64,000 bases of DNA from Cellulomonas gilvus ATCC 13127 (GTDB taxonomy: Bacteria; Actinomycetota; Actinomycetes; Actinomycetales; Cellulomonadaceae), in the NCBI RefSeq assembly GCF_000218545.1, contig NC_015671.1:1302001-1366000 (forward strand), written 5' to 3'. Position numbers and translations under genes: made by a program. This document shows positions 43,004-51,414 of this stretch, piece by piece (position 1 is the first letter of the stretch; every line of letters begins with the position of its first letter). Under the pieces are notes generated by a model that saw only the letters and a program-made list of their open reading frames with translations, did no database searches and was not told the origin of the DNA.

Positions 43004-44032
43004 GTGCCAGCCGCCACTCGATCCTCCGGAGCGCGCTCGGGTGCGCGCCGCACCGCCGCACCGGGTCTGACCTGGGAGGAGGCCGCTCCGGCGCCCGTGG
43101 TGCTGGTGCGCGGACCGGAGGGTCTGCTCGCGGACCGGGCGACGGACCGCGTCGTCGCGCTCGCGCGCGCGGCGGACCCGGACGTGGAGGTCACCCGGCT
43201 CGAGGGTGCGCAGTACGCCGCGGGCGTGCTCGGCGTGACCACGAGCCCGTCGCTGTTCGCCGAGGACAAGGTCGTGGTCGTCGGCGGCTTCGAGTCCGGT
43301 CCCGACGAGCTGTTCGCGGACGTCCTGGAGTACCTGGCGGCGCCGGCCCCCGGAGTCGTCCTCGTGCTGCGGCACGGCGGCGGTGTGCGCGGCAAGAAGG
43401 CCCTCGAGGCCCTGCGCGCGGCGGGCGTGCCCGAGATCGCGTGCGAGGCGGTGACGTCGGACTCGGACAAGACGGCGTTCGTCACCGCCGAGCTGCGCCG
43501 GGCGGGCCGACGTGCCGATGCGGGAGCCGTCCGCGCGCTGGTCGACGCGGTGGGCAGCGACCTGCGCGAGCTCGCGTCCGCATGCGCGCAGCTGGTCGCG
43601 GACACCACCGGCATGATCGGCGTCGAGGTCGTGGAGCGGTACTACGGCGGTCGCATCGAGGCGTCGGGCTTCCGGGTCGCCGACGCCGCGATCGCGGGTG
43701 ACGCGGGTCAGGCGGTCGCGCTGCTGCGGCACGCGCTGGCCACCGGTCTGGACCCCGTACCCGTGGTCGCGGCGCTCGCGGCCAAGCTGCGCACGCTCGC
43801 CAAGGTCGCCGCGGTCCGCAGCCGTGGGCAGGCGGCGCTGCGCGAGCTCGGCATCGCGCCGTGGCAGGTGGACAAGGCCCAGCGCGAGCTCCGGCGGTGG
43901 ACGCCCGAGGGGCTCGCGGCCGCGATCACGGCCGTGGCGCAGGCCGACGCCGAGGTCAAGGGCGAGAGCCGCGACCCGCGGTTCGCGGTGGAGCGCGCGG
44001 TGCTGCGCGTCGCGGCGGCGTCCGGTCTCTGA
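43004..44032 (+). CDS. holA: DNA polymerase III delta subunit
   Basis: Clamp-loader subunit that opens the beta clamp. The 342-residue protein has a basic start, then VVLVRGPEGLLADRATDRVV, the central ATPase-like domain without a Walker A, and a C-terminal clamp-loader collar (GLDPVPVVAALAAKLRTLAKV and RWTPEGLAAAITAVAQADAEVKG, given in parts: RWTPEGLAAAI, QADAEVKG). It follows comEC, the common actinobacterial order comEA-comEC-holA-rpsT. Here the two EAL genes intervene before rpsT. It converges on the EAL gene ending at 44038. Confidence 0.95.
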   Translation: MPAATRSSGARSGARRTAAPGLTWEEAAPAPVVLVRGPEGLLADRATDRVVALARAADPDVEVTRLEGAQYAAGVLGVTTSPSLFAEDKVVVVGGFESGPDELFADVLEYLAAPAPGVVLVLRHGGGVRGKKALEALRAAGVPEIACEAVTSDSDKTAFVTAELRRAGRRADAGAVRALVDAVGSDLRELASACAQLVADTTGMIGVEVVERYYGGRIEASGFRVADAAIAGDAGQAVALLRHALATGLDPVPVVAALAAKLRTLAKVAAVRSRGQAALRELGIAPWQVDKAQRELRRWTPEGLAAAITAVAQADAEVKGESRDPRFAVERAVLRVAAASGL

Positions 44033-44037
44033 TCGGC

Positions 44038-44712
44038 TCAGGCCGCGACGGTGGTCGCGGCGCCCAGCGCGTTGCCCTGCAGGAGGTCGAAACCCCACGC
44101 GCGGCACCGGTCCGCGAGCGCCTGCGTGCTGATCCGCTCCGCGACCACCTGCGCACCGCTGCGCCGCGCCACCTCGACCAGTCCCATGCCGTGCCGGAGC
44201 AGGTCACGGCAGTCGATCTTCACGTAGTCCGCGTACGGCAGCATCGCCAGCTGTGCGGAGGTCCCGGAGAAGTCGTCGATCGCGATGCGGTACCCGGCGG
44301 CGTGCAGGCGCGCGAGCCCGGCGAGCGCACGGGGATCGGCCGGCACGGACTCGACCACCTCGAGCACCAGCCGGTCGCGGTGCGGCGGGAGCGGGACGTC
44401 CTGCACGAGGAAGCCGCGCGTGACGTTGACGAACGCGCGGGTGCCCTCGACCGGCACGGTGCTGAGCTGCTGCAGCACCGAGGCCGTGGCACGCTCCTGG
44501 CGGTCCTCGCCCCAGCGGTCCACCCCGGCCGGCTGACCGGCGTGCGTGCGGTACAACAGCTCGAAGCCGTGCAGGGCGCCGGCCGCCGTCCAGATCGGTT
44601 GCCGCGCCACGAGGGGCCGTGACGGGTGCGGGGGCGTCGGCGTCGGGTGGTTCACATCTGGAGAGAGTGCGTGGGGCCGCCGCCATGACGCCGGTCGGCC
44701 CATCGGGTTCAC
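44038..44712 (-). CDS. Stand-alone EAL-domain protein (catalytic residues mostly kept)
   Basis: A 224-residue protein that is essentially one EAL domain. Positions of the c-di-GMP phosphodiesterase are kept: Glu in GFELLYR (EAL motif), Asn in FVNVT, Glu in LVLEVVES, Asp-Asp in IAIDDFSGT, Lys in DYVKID, Glu in VVAERI and Gln in LLQGN. Loop 6, normally DFGxG, reads DFSGT, so activity is uncertain. The relation to YuxH/CdgR-type EAL proteins is clear, but no HDOD domain follows. A GTG at 44655 is an alternative start 19 codons in, and would remove residues of low credibility. Confidence 0.85.
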   Translation of the reverse strand: MNPMGRPASWRRPHALSPDVNHPTPTPPHPSRPLVARQPIWTAAGALHGFELLYRTHAGQPAGVDRWGEDRQERATASVLQQLSTVPVEGTRAFVNVTRGFLVQDVPLPPHRDRLVLEVVESVPADPRALAGLARLHAAGYRIAIDDFSGTSAQLAMLPYADYVKIDCRDLLRHGMGLVEVARRSGAQVVAERISTQALADRCRAWGFDLLQGNALGAATTVAA

Positions 44713-44752
44713 ACGTCCGGGTGACCCCGACGCGTTCGCGGGCGTGGCCGAC

Positions 44753-45514
44753 TCAGTCGGCGAGGATGCGCGCGTCCGCGCGGTCCAGCACGCCCGCCCG
44801 CTCGAGCAGGTTGCCCTGGAACAACGTGAAGCCGAGCTCGCGCGCGTGGTTCATGGCGCTGGGCGTCTCCACGTACTCCGCGATCGGGCTCGCGCCGTAC
44901 GACCGGGCGAGCGCGACCACCGGCTGACCTTCCAGGTCGAGGTCGCGCACGTCGATCTTGACGTAGTCCGCGTGCGGCAGCAGCCGACGCTGACCGGCGC
45001 TGCTCACGAACGACGGCAGCGCGATCCGGTAGCCCTCCGCGCGCAGCCGCCGGACGCCCGCGAGCACGGCGCCGTCGACCTCGACCGTGTCCGGGATCTC
45101 GACCACCAGGCGGTCGGGGCGGCGGGGGACGGGCAGGTCGCCCACCAGGTACGCGCGCGTGCACCGGACGAACAGCAGACGGCCCTGCGCGACGCGTTCG
45201 AGGTCGGCCCGGCCGAACGTCGCCGACAGCACGTGGGCGGTCGCGCGCTCGTGCTGGCGTGCGCTCCAGGCGGATGCGCCCGCGGTCGCCGCGTCGTGCG
45301 AGCGGTAGGACAGCTCGTACGCGACCACCTGGCCGGACGGGGTGAAGATGCCCTGCCGGCCGACCAGGACGGGACCGGCCGCGACGTGCTCGGCCCAGCG
45401 GGTGCGCAGGGTCGCCGGGATGGCCTCGTCGACCGCTGCGGCGAGGTGGCGGAGACCGCCGTCATCGAGCTCGTCGTTCACGTGAACATGACACCACAAC
45501 GCAGGGTCCGACAT
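44753..45514 (-). CDS. Degenerate EAL-domain protein (likely non-catalytic)
   Basis: A 253-residue paralogue of the gene just downstream, with about 50 extra N-terminal residues (helical, DELDDGGLRHLAAAVDEAI). The fold markers are present: QGIFTPSGQVVAYELSYRSH, LVVEIPD, DYVKIDVRD, PIAEYVE and LFQGN. However, the loop with the metal-binding Asp-Asp reads IALPSFVSS and the Asn in loop 2 reads FVRCTR. That predicts loss of phosphodiesterase activity and a role as a sensor or partner. It and the downstream EAL gene are 40 bases apart on the same strand and probably co-transcribed. Confidence 0.85.
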   Translation of the reverse strand: MSDPALWCHVHVNDELDDGGLRHLAAAVDEAIPATLRTRWAEHVAAGPVLVGRQGIFTPSGQVVAYELSYRSHDAATAGASAWSARQHERATAHVLSATFGRADLERVAQGRLLFVRCTRAYLVGDLPVPRRPDRLVVEIPDTVEVDGAVLAGVRRLRAEGYRIALPSFVSSAGQRRLLPHADYVKIDVRDLDLEGQPVVALARSYGASPIAEYVETPSAMNHARELGFTLFQGNLLERAGVLDRADARILAD

Positions 45515-45591
45515 GCCGGGTCTGCGGGTGGAATGACAGGCGGAATCGCCGCCCGGGATGTCCGGATCGCCCCCGGGTGGACGGGAGACGA

Positions 45592-45627
45592 CTGAGGCGC
45601 CGCACCCGACCGGGTGCGACGCCTCAG
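45592..45627 (-). terminator. Hairpin after rpsT
   Basis: CTGAGGCG and GCACCCG pair with CGGGTGC and CGCCTCAG (8 + 7 bp, separated by a small internal loop) just after the rpsT stop. It separates rpsT from the downstream EAL genes. Confidence 0.8.
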
Positions 45628-45662
45628 GATGCTCGCGCGGGGCGAGCCGACGAGCGTGGGGC

Positions 45663-45923
45663 TCAGAGCGAGTTGACCGACTTCGCCAGGGCCGACTTCT
45701 TGTTCGCGGCCTGGTTCGCGTGGATCACGCCCTTGCTCACGGCCTTGTCGAGCTTCTTCGACGCCGTGCGCAGCGCGGTCGCAGCCGCGTCCTTGTCGCC
45801 ACCGGCGACGGCCTCGCGGACGCGACGGATGTGCGTCTTGAGCTCGGACTTCACCGACTTGTTGCGCAGACGCGCCTTCTCGTTGGTCTTGATGCGCTTG
45901 ATCTGGGACTTGATGTTCGCCAC
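45663..45923 (-). CDS. rpsT: 30S ribosomal protein S20
   Basis: An 86-residue basic helical protein that binds 16S rRNA near the 5' domain and h44. It begins [20 protein letters not shown] and ends [17 protein letters not shown], a textbook S20. The start is GTG at 45923. It has a leader of up to about 200 bases before the upstream gene, in which I see no strong promoter, and is followed by a strong hairpin. Confidence 0.97.
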   Translation of the reverse strand: MANIKSQIKRIKTNEKARLRNKSVKSELKTHIRRVREAVAGGDKDAAATALRTASKKLDKAVSKGVIHANQAANKKSALAKSVNSL

Positions 45924-46130
45924 TGGTGGACTCTCTGGTGTGTGCGCCGAAGCGATCTGACAGGTCGTAGAGGGCGCGCGCAGCTCCGGGACTGGGGCGT
46001 GGGGACACCCGCGGAGAGGAGCTGGGCGAGTGCCCGCCGACCTGGGCGGACACGCAAGGAGCGATGCTACCCGACGAGGATGCCCTGGCCCAAAGCGGGC
46101 GGGCGCCCCACGGGCGGGTCGCGCGGCGCG

Positions 46131-46697
46131 TCAGGGCGTGCGCAGCTGCATGAGCGCCGACGTGACCAGGTCGAACCGTGCCCGGTCGAGCACCGCGCCC
46201 TCGCGACGCACGGTCGTGGGGTCCAGCCGCAGCACGCGGTCGAGCCGCACCTCGCTCTCGCGCCCCTGGGCGTCCCAGTCGCCGGCGCCGAGGTCGAGCC
46301 AGACCCGGCCGTACCGCGCCTCGCGTGCGGCGTCCCGCGTGTGGTCCTTGCTCGTCAGCATGAGCCCGAGCGCGACCGGACCGTCCCAGCCCACCACGAG
46401 CACGGGCCGGTCCTTGCCCCGGCTCGCGTCCTCCTCGAACGGGACCCAGGTCCAGACGATCTCCCCGGGGTCGGCGGCCCCGTCCGCCTCGGGTGCGTAG
46501 CCGATCCCGACCGGCCCCACGTGGTCGGGCAGGACGGCACGTCCCGCGCCCGGAGACGACGGGACGTGCGGTGGGGCGCCGGCAGGGGGAGTGCCGCGCG
46601 TGCGGCCACGACCGGCCGGTGGGCGGCCCGAGCGCGGCGGGCGCACCGCGTCGCGGACCTGCCGCAGCAGCGACCAGAGGCTCGTCGTCGAGGTCAC
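46131..46697 (-). CDS. Type II PemK/MazF-like toxin-fold protein (orphan)
   Basis: A 188-residue protein. The N-terminal 70 residues are basic and Pro/Gly-rich. The C-terminal 110 residues form a PemK-like fold with GEIVWTWVPFEED, GKDRPVLVVG and LMLTSKDHTRD. PemK/MazF toxins are mRNA interferases. No antitoxin ORF lies immediately up- or downstream, and single-copy PemK-like genes are common in actinobacteria near rpsT, so a toxin role is not assured. The GTG start is supported by a -10 box 6 bases upstream. It is divergent from the ATP-grasp operon. Confidence 0.82.
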   Translation of the reverse strand: MTSTTSLWSLLRQVRDAVRPPRSGRPPAGRGRTRGTPPAGAPPHVPSSPGAGRAVLPDHVGPVGIGYAPEADGAADPGEIVWTWVPFEEDASRGKDRPVLVVGWDGPVALGLMLTSKDHTRDAAREARYGRVWLDLGAGDWDAQGRESEVRLDRVLRLDPTTVRREGAVLDRARFDLVTSALMQLRTP

Positions 46698-46703
46698 GGG
46701 ACG

Positions 46704-46709
46704 ACCGTA
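46704..46709 (-). promoter_or_regulatory. -10 box of a leaderless pemK-like promoter
   Basis: On the - strand, TACGGT is followed by 6 bases and the GTG start at 46697. Confidence 0.5.
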
Positions 46710-46796
46710 GCGCGCGCCGCACGCGTCCCGACGGGTGCACCGGACCGGCTCCGCGGCCCGACCGCACGACGTAACGCGCCGGTGACACGGCAGGTC

Positions 46797-46802
46797 TACG
46801 TT
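46797..46802 (+). promoter_or_regulatory. -10 box of a leaderless ATP-grasp operon promoter
   Basis: TACGTT is followed by 6 bases and ATG at 46809. Confidence 0.55.
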
Positions 46803-46808
46803 CGGCTC

Positions 46809-48410
46809 ATGGCGGACCTCTTCGACGACTACCCGGCGGGGGTGGCCTGGGACGAGATGCTCGAGCCGTCCGCCGGACCCCGTGCCGCGTACCGCCAGGT
46901 GCACGCCGCGCTCGCGCAGCTGTCCGCGGGTGAGCTGCGTGGCCGGGCCGACGCGCTCGCGCGGTCCTACCTGACGCAGGGCGTGACGTTCGACTTCGCG
47001 GGCGAGGAGCGGCCCTTCCCGCTCGACGTGGTGCCGCGGGTCATCGCGGGCGACGAGTGGGAGCACGTCGCCCCGGGCGTCGCGCAGCGCGTGCGTGCGC
47101 TCGAGGCGTTCCTGGCCGACGTGTACGGACCGCAGAACGCGGTCGCGGACGGCGTGCTGCCGCGTTCGGTGATCGTCTCCTCGACGCACTACCACCGGGC
47201 CGTGCGCGGCATCGCGCCGCCCAACGGCGTGCGCGTGCACGTCTCCGGCATCGACCTGGTGCGCGACTCGCTCGACGGCTGGCGCGTTCTCGAGGACAAC
47301 GTCCGCGTGCCGAGCGGCGTCAGCTACGTGCTGTCCAACCGGCGCGCCATGGCGCAGTCGTTCCCGGAGCTGTTCGCGGCGCTGCGTATCCGGCCGGTGG
47401 CCGACTACCCGCGCCGCCTGCTCGCCGCGCTCATGGCCGCCGCGCCCGCGGGCGTCGACGACCCCACGGTCGTGGTGCTCACGCCCGGCGTGTTCAACAG
47501 CGCGTACTTCGAGCACTCGCTGCTCGCCCGGACCATGGGCGTCGAGCTCGTGGAGGGGCGTGACCTGTTCTGCTCGGGCGGGCGCGTGTGGATGCGCACC
47601 ACGCAGGGCCGGCGCCGGGTCGACGTGATCTACCGGCGCGTGGACGACGAGTTCCTGGACCCCGTCACGTTCCGCGCCGACTCGCTGCTCGGGTCGCCGG
47701 GCCTCATGACGTGCGCACGCAACGGCACGGTGACGATCGCCAACGCGGTGGGCAACGGCGTCGCGGACGACAAGCTCGTCTACACGTACGTGCCCGACCT
47801 CATCCGGTACTACCTGGGCGAGGAGCCGGTCCTGGCCAACGTGGACACCTGGCGCCTCGAGGAGCCCGGCGCGCTCGAGGAGGTGCTCGACCGGCTCGAC
47901 GAGCTCGTCGTCAAGCCCGTGGACGGCTCGGGCGGCAAGGGCCTGGTGGTGGGGCCTGCGGCGTCGCGCGACGAGCTCGCGGCGCTGCGGGCGCGGCTCA
48001 TCGCCGACCCGCGCGGTTGGATCGCCCAGCCGGTGGTCCAGCTCTCGACGATCCCGACGCTCGTCGAGGACGGGCTGCGGCCGCGGCACACCGACCTGCG
48101 GCCGTTCGCGATCAACGACGGCACGGATGTGTGGGTCCTGCCCGGCGGTCTGACGCGTGTCGCGCTGCCCGAGGGCAGGCTCGTCGTGAACTCCTCGCAG
48201 GGCGGCGGGTCCAAGGACACGTGGGTGCTCGGGGACGCACCGCCGCGACGCGCCACCGCGGTGCCGCAGGCGCACCCGGTGCCCGTGAGCAATGCGGTGC
48301 CGATCGACGCGAACCCGCAGGACATCCGCGCGCACGTGATGCAGCAGCAGCAGGTCGGCTGGACCGTCGCGGACGGGGCGCGGCCGGACGTGCAGGAGGA
48401 GACGTGCTGA
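46809..48410 (+). CDS. Circularly permuted ATP-grasp protein (DUF404/DUF407 type)
   Basis: A 533-residue protein of the circularly permuted type 2 ATP-grasp family. Conserved segments include GVTFDFAGEERPFPLDVVPR, GWRVLEDNVRVPSGVSYVL, VVLTPGVFNSAYFEHSLLAR, RVDVIYRRVDDEFLDP and KPVDGSGGKGLVVGP (ATP-binding Gly-rich loop). These enzymes are predicted to form amide bonds in peptide tagging or small-molecule synthesis, but the acceptor is unknown. It leads a three-gene operon with an alpha-E protein and a transglutaminase, a known conserved triad. Confidence 0.92.
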   Translation: MADLFDDYPAGVAWDEMLEPSAGPRAAYRQVHAALAQLSAGELRGRADALARSYLTQGVTFDFAGEERPFPLDVVPRVIAGDEWEHVAPGVAQRVRALEAFLADVYGPQNAVADGVLPRSVIVSSTHYHRAVRGIAPPNGVRVHVSGIDLVRDSLDGWRVLEDNVRVPSGVSYVLSNRRAMAQSFPELFAALRIRPVADYPRRLLAALMAAAPAGVDDPTVVVLTPGVFNSAYFEHSLLARTMGVELVEGRDLFCSGGRVWMRTTQGRRRVDVIYRRVDDEFLDPVTFRADSLLGSPGLMTCARNGTVTIANAVGNGVADDKLVYTYVPDLIRYYLGEEPVLANVDTWRLEEPGALEEVLDRLDELVVKPVDGSGGKGLVVGPAASRDELAALRARLIADPRGWIAQPVVQLSTIPTLVEDGLRPRHTDLRPFAINDGTDVWVLPGGLTRVALPEGRLVVNSSQGGGSKDTWVLGDAPPRRATAVPQAHPVPVSNAVPIDANPQDIRAHVMQQQQVGWTVADGARPDVQEETC

Positions 48411-49333
48411 GCCGGATCGCCGAGTCGCTGTTCTGGATCGGACGGTACGTCGAGCGCGCCGACGACACGGCGCGGCTGCTCGACGTCCACCTCCAGATCC
48501 TGCTCGAGGACCCGTGGGCGGAGGAGGACCTGGCGTGCCGCTCGCTGCTGTCGGTCATGGACCGGCCCGCGCCGTCCGACGACACCGCGGTGGGTCGGCG
48601 CGCGGTGCTCGACGTGCTCGCGTACGACCGGTTCTCGCCGTCGTCGATCGCGGGTTCGCTCGTCGCGGCGCGGGAGAACGCGCGGCGCGCGCGTGAGGTC
48701 ATCTCCACCGAGCTGTGGGAGTGCCTGAACTCGACGTGGAACCAGCTGCCGGCGCACCTGCGGCCCGCGCGGCCGCACGACTACTTCACGTGGGTGCGGG
48801 AGCGCGCGGCCGTGGTCGGCGGCATCATCGACGCGACGATCTCGCGCGACGACACGTGGGCCTTCATGGTGCTGGGCCGCTCGATCGAGCGGGCGGACAT
48901 GACGGCCCGGCTGCTGACGACCCGCGCGCTCGCGGGCTCCGGCGGGCCGGGCTGGACCACGCTGCTGCGCTCGTGCGGTGCGCACGAGGCGTTCCTGCGC
49001 ACGTACAAGGGCACCGCGTCCGACGAGCGGGCGGCGGGCTTCCTGCTGCTCGACCGCCTGTTCCCGCGGTCGATCGTGTTCGCGCTCAACCAGGCCGACG
49101 CGTGCCTGTCGGCCCTCGAACCGGTCGCGGACCGGGCGATCGTCGACGACGCGCGACGGCACATCGGCCTGGTCCGCACCAACCTGGAGTACCGGCCCCT
49201 GATCGACGTGCTCGACGCGCTGCCCACCGAGATGGAGCAGGTGCAGCGCGCGTGCGCGGCCGCATCCGACGCGGTGCGCGGCCGCTACTTCCCGTCCGCG
49301 CTGACGACCACGTGGGTGGGGGAGAACCTGTGA
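48404..49333 (+). CDS. Alpha-E domain protein (DUF403)
   Basis: A 309-residue all-helical protein of the alpha-E family that accompanies the permuted ATP-grasp. Features: an LSRIAESLFWIGRYVERADDTARLLD start, YDRFSPSSIAGSL, RENARRAREVISTELWE and an FMVLGRSIERADMTARLL repeat-like segment. The GTG at 48404 overlaps the previous gene by 7 bases. Biochemistry is unknown; the proposed role is with the ATP-grasp in a peptide-ligase system. It overlaps the next gene by GTGA. Confidence 0.92.
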   Translation: MLSRIAESLFWIGRYVERADDTARLLDVHLQILLEDPWAEEDLACRSLLSVMDRPAPSDDTAVGRRAVLDVLAYDRFSPSSIAGSLVAARENARRAREVISTELWECLNSTWNQLPAHLRPARPHDYFTWVRERAAVVGGIIDATISRDDTWAFMVLGRSIERADMTARLLTTRALAGSGGPGWTTLLRSCGAHEAFLRTYKGTASDERAAGFLLLDRLFPRSIVFALNQADACLSALEPVADRAIVDDARRHIGLVRTNLEYRPLIDVLDALPTEMEQVQRACAAASDAVRGRYFPSALTTTWVGENL

Positions 49334-50169
49334 GCCGGCTGCACGTGGTGCACACCTCGACGTTCCGCTACACCGCGCCCGTGCAGGCGTCCTACAACGA
49401 GGCGCGCATGACGCCCGTGTCGCAGGCGGGTCAGACGGTCGTCTCGTCGCGCCTGGTGGTGCTGCCGCAGACCTGGTCGCACGAGTACCGGGACTACTGG
49501 GGCACCGCGGTCACGGCGTTCGAGGTCCTGGTCCCGCACGAGTCGATGGTGATCCGCGCCGAGCACGTCGTGGAGGTCGGCGAGCCGACGCCGCCGCGCC
49601 AGGTGCTCGACTGGGACGGCCTGGCCGCGCCCGACGTACGCGACCGGATGGCGGAGTTCCTGGCGGACACGCCGACGACGACGCCGCCGCCCGAGCTGGT
49701 GGAGGTCGCGCGGGCCGCGACCGCGGGCCTGCGGCCGGCCGAGGCCGCGGTCGCGGTGTGCGAGGCGGTGCGCGACCGCGTCGAGTACATCCCGGGCGTG
49801 ACGGCGGTGCACACGCCCGCGACCGAGGCGTGGGCCGCGCGTGCCGGGGTGTGCCAGGACGTCGCGCACCTGGCGCTCGGCGCGCTGCGCGCGCTGGGGA
49901 TCCCCGCCCGGTACGTGTCCGGCTACCTGCACCCCACACGCGGAGGGGAGGTGGGCGAGACGGTCACGGGTGAGTCGCACGCGTGGGTCGAGTGGTGGGT
50001 CGGGGACTGGGTCGCGTACGACCCGACGAACCGCGTGCCGGCCGGCGCGCACCACGTGGTGCTCGCCCGCGGGCGGTCCTACGACGACGTGGCGCCGCTG
50101 CGGGGCGTCTACGCGGGGGCCGGTTCGCAGGAGCTCGACGTGGAGGTGCGCATCACGCGGGAGTCGTGA
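49330..50169 (+). CDS. Transglutaminase family protein
   Basis: A 279-residue protein with a bacterial transglutaminase-like N-terminal beta domain (HVVHTSTFRYTAPVQASYNEARM) and a papain-like core. The catalytic Cys is in ARAGVCQDVAHLAL near residue 176, His in GESHAWVEWWV near 217 and Asp in WVAYDPTNR near 232. It could cleave or re-form amide bonds made by the ATP-grasp protein. The GTG overlaps the alpha-E stop as GTGA, so all three genes are co-translated. Confidence 0.92.
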   Translation: MSRLHVVHTSTFRYTAPVQASYNEARMTPVSQAGQTVVSSRLVVLPQTWSHEYRDYWGTAVTAFEVLVPHESMVIRAEHVVEVGEPTPPRQVLDWDGLAAPDVRDRMAEFLADTPTTTPPPELVEVARAATAGLRPAEAAVAVCEAVRDRVEYIPGVTAVHTPATEAWAARAGVCQDVAHLALGALRALGIPARYVSGYLHPTRGGEVGETVTGESHAWVEWWVGDWVAYDPTNRVPAGAHHVVLARGRSYDDVAPLRGVYAGAGSQELDVEVRITRES

Positions 50170-50202
50170 GAGTCTCCCGGTGCCGAGACCTGAAGGGGCA
50201 CC

Positions 50203-51414
50203 GTGAGCGAGCTGACGACCGACCTGACGACGATCGACCGGGCAGGTCAGGTGCTGGAACGCCAAGGCGGCCACTGCCGGGCGATGAGCACGCACCTGGA
50301 GGCGCACGGTTCGCTGCACGGCTCGCTCGGGCTGGTGCTGCTCGCGCTGCAGCCGCTCGCGGACGCCGCGCTGCTGACGGGGCGTACCGTCACCGACACT
50401 CTCGCGCGCGTCTGCGACACGACGGCCTACACGGCGGGCGCGACGTTCACGGCGTACGTCCGCACCGACGAGTCCGCGTTCGACCGCCTGCGACGGCTCG
50501 GGGCGGACCTCGACGCGGGGTGGGGCGGCGCGCCGCCGCCCGTCGGCGACTCGCCCCTCGGGCCGCCCGGCGCCTCGGCGCCGGAGTCCTGGGGATCGAC
50601 CGACTCCTACCTGTGGGAGTCGATCGGCTCCACGCAGGAGTCGGTGACCGACCTCATCGACGGCGCCCGCGGCCTGCTCGGCGACGTGGGGCAGTGGGGT
50701 GGCGCCGGGGGACCGGTGACGGAGGCGGTCGACCCGGTCTCGTACCTGGTGACGCCCGTGGCGAGCGCGAACGTCATGGAGGACCTGAGGTGGAGCGCGG
50801 GGCTGCTGCTCGGCAGCGTCGACTGGGTGTTCCAGGAGCTCGTCGGGTACTCGATGCTCGAGGAGCTGATCTTCAAGCCGTTCGCGGGCGACCCGCGCGG
50901 CGTGGAGAAGGCGGCGCAGGCCTGGTCGAACGTGAGCGCGGCGCTGCAGGCCGTCGCCGTGAACCACGCGCACCTCGTGTCGACCACCGTGACCGGCTGG
51001 TCCGGCGCGGCGGGCGACGCGTTCCGGCTTGCGATGGCGGGTATCAGCGAGCGGCTCATGGCCATCGCGCCGCTCTTCGACTCGGTCGCCTCCGCCATGG
51101 GCGTCGTGGGTCTGCTCATCAAGGGAGTGTGTGCCGGGATCGGTTACGGCATCCGCAAGCTGTCGCAGATGCTCATCGAGATCGCCGCGGAGCTGTCCGT
51201 GCCCGGTGTCGGCTGGGGCGTGCTGCTCGCGACCGCCTACTGGAAGGTGGAGACCATCTTCGGCATCGTGCGGCTGGTCTACTCGCTCATCGAGACGCTG
51301 TTCGACGCGATCGCGTCGTTCGCGCAGGCGCAGGCGCAGGCGGTCGCGAGCCTGTCGATCGTCGAGGACGTCGCGGAGGGCGTGTTCCGACGCGCGGGGC
51401 AGGCCTCCGCGTGA
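50203..51414 (+). CDS. WXG100-like protein with hydrophobic C-terminus (403 aa)
   Basis: A 403-residue protein I cannot name. The first 100 residues are helical and ESX-associated-like (TIDRAGQVLERQGGHCRAMSTHL). A flexible Gly/Pro linker follows (about 105-135). A WXG100-like helical hairpin with GWSGAAGDAFRLAMAGI near residue 265 follows, and then Gly- and aliphatic-rich segments (about 295-330 and 340-385) that could insert into a membrane. This layout is reminiscent of polymorphic-toxin or ESX substrates, though no obvious toxin domain is seen. It has a GAAGGGG Shine-Dalgarno and overlaps the next gene by GTGA. Confidence 0.75.
   Translation: MSELTTDLTTIDRAGQVLERQGGHCRAMSTHLEAHGSLHGSLGLVLLALQPLADAALLTGRTVTDTLARVCDTTAYTAGATFTAYVRTDESAFDRLRRLGADLDAGWGGAPPPVGDSPLGPPGASAPESWGSTDSYLWESIGSTQESVTDLIDGARGLLGDVGQWGGAGGPVTEAVDPVSYLVTPVASANVMEDLRWSAGLLLGSVDWVFQELVGYSMLEELIFKPFAGDPRGVEKAAQAWSNVSAALQAVAVNHAHLVSTTVTGWSGAAGDAFRLAMAGISERLMAIAPLFDSVASAMGVVGLLIKGVCAGIGYGIRKLSQMLIEIAAELSVPGVGWGVLLATAYWKVETIFGIVRLVYSLIETLFDAIASFAQAQAQAVASLSIVEDVAEGVFRRAGQASA

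Noticed and set aside
39209..44107. Very long antisense frame of more than 1600 codons across degV, comEA, comEC and holA
   Set aside because: High GC removes stop codons from antisense frames. The translation is an Arg/Gly/Ala-rich low-complexity string with no domains, and well-supported genes lie on the other strand.
46131..46697. Toxin-antitoxin locus
   Set aside because: A PemK-like domain is present but I found no antitoxin ORF on either side, so I call only an orphan gene.
45558..46808. Long N-terminal extension of the ATP-grasp gene
   Set aside because: The extra residues are antisense to rpsT and the pemK-like gene. The family N-terminus and a -10 box fix the start at 46809.
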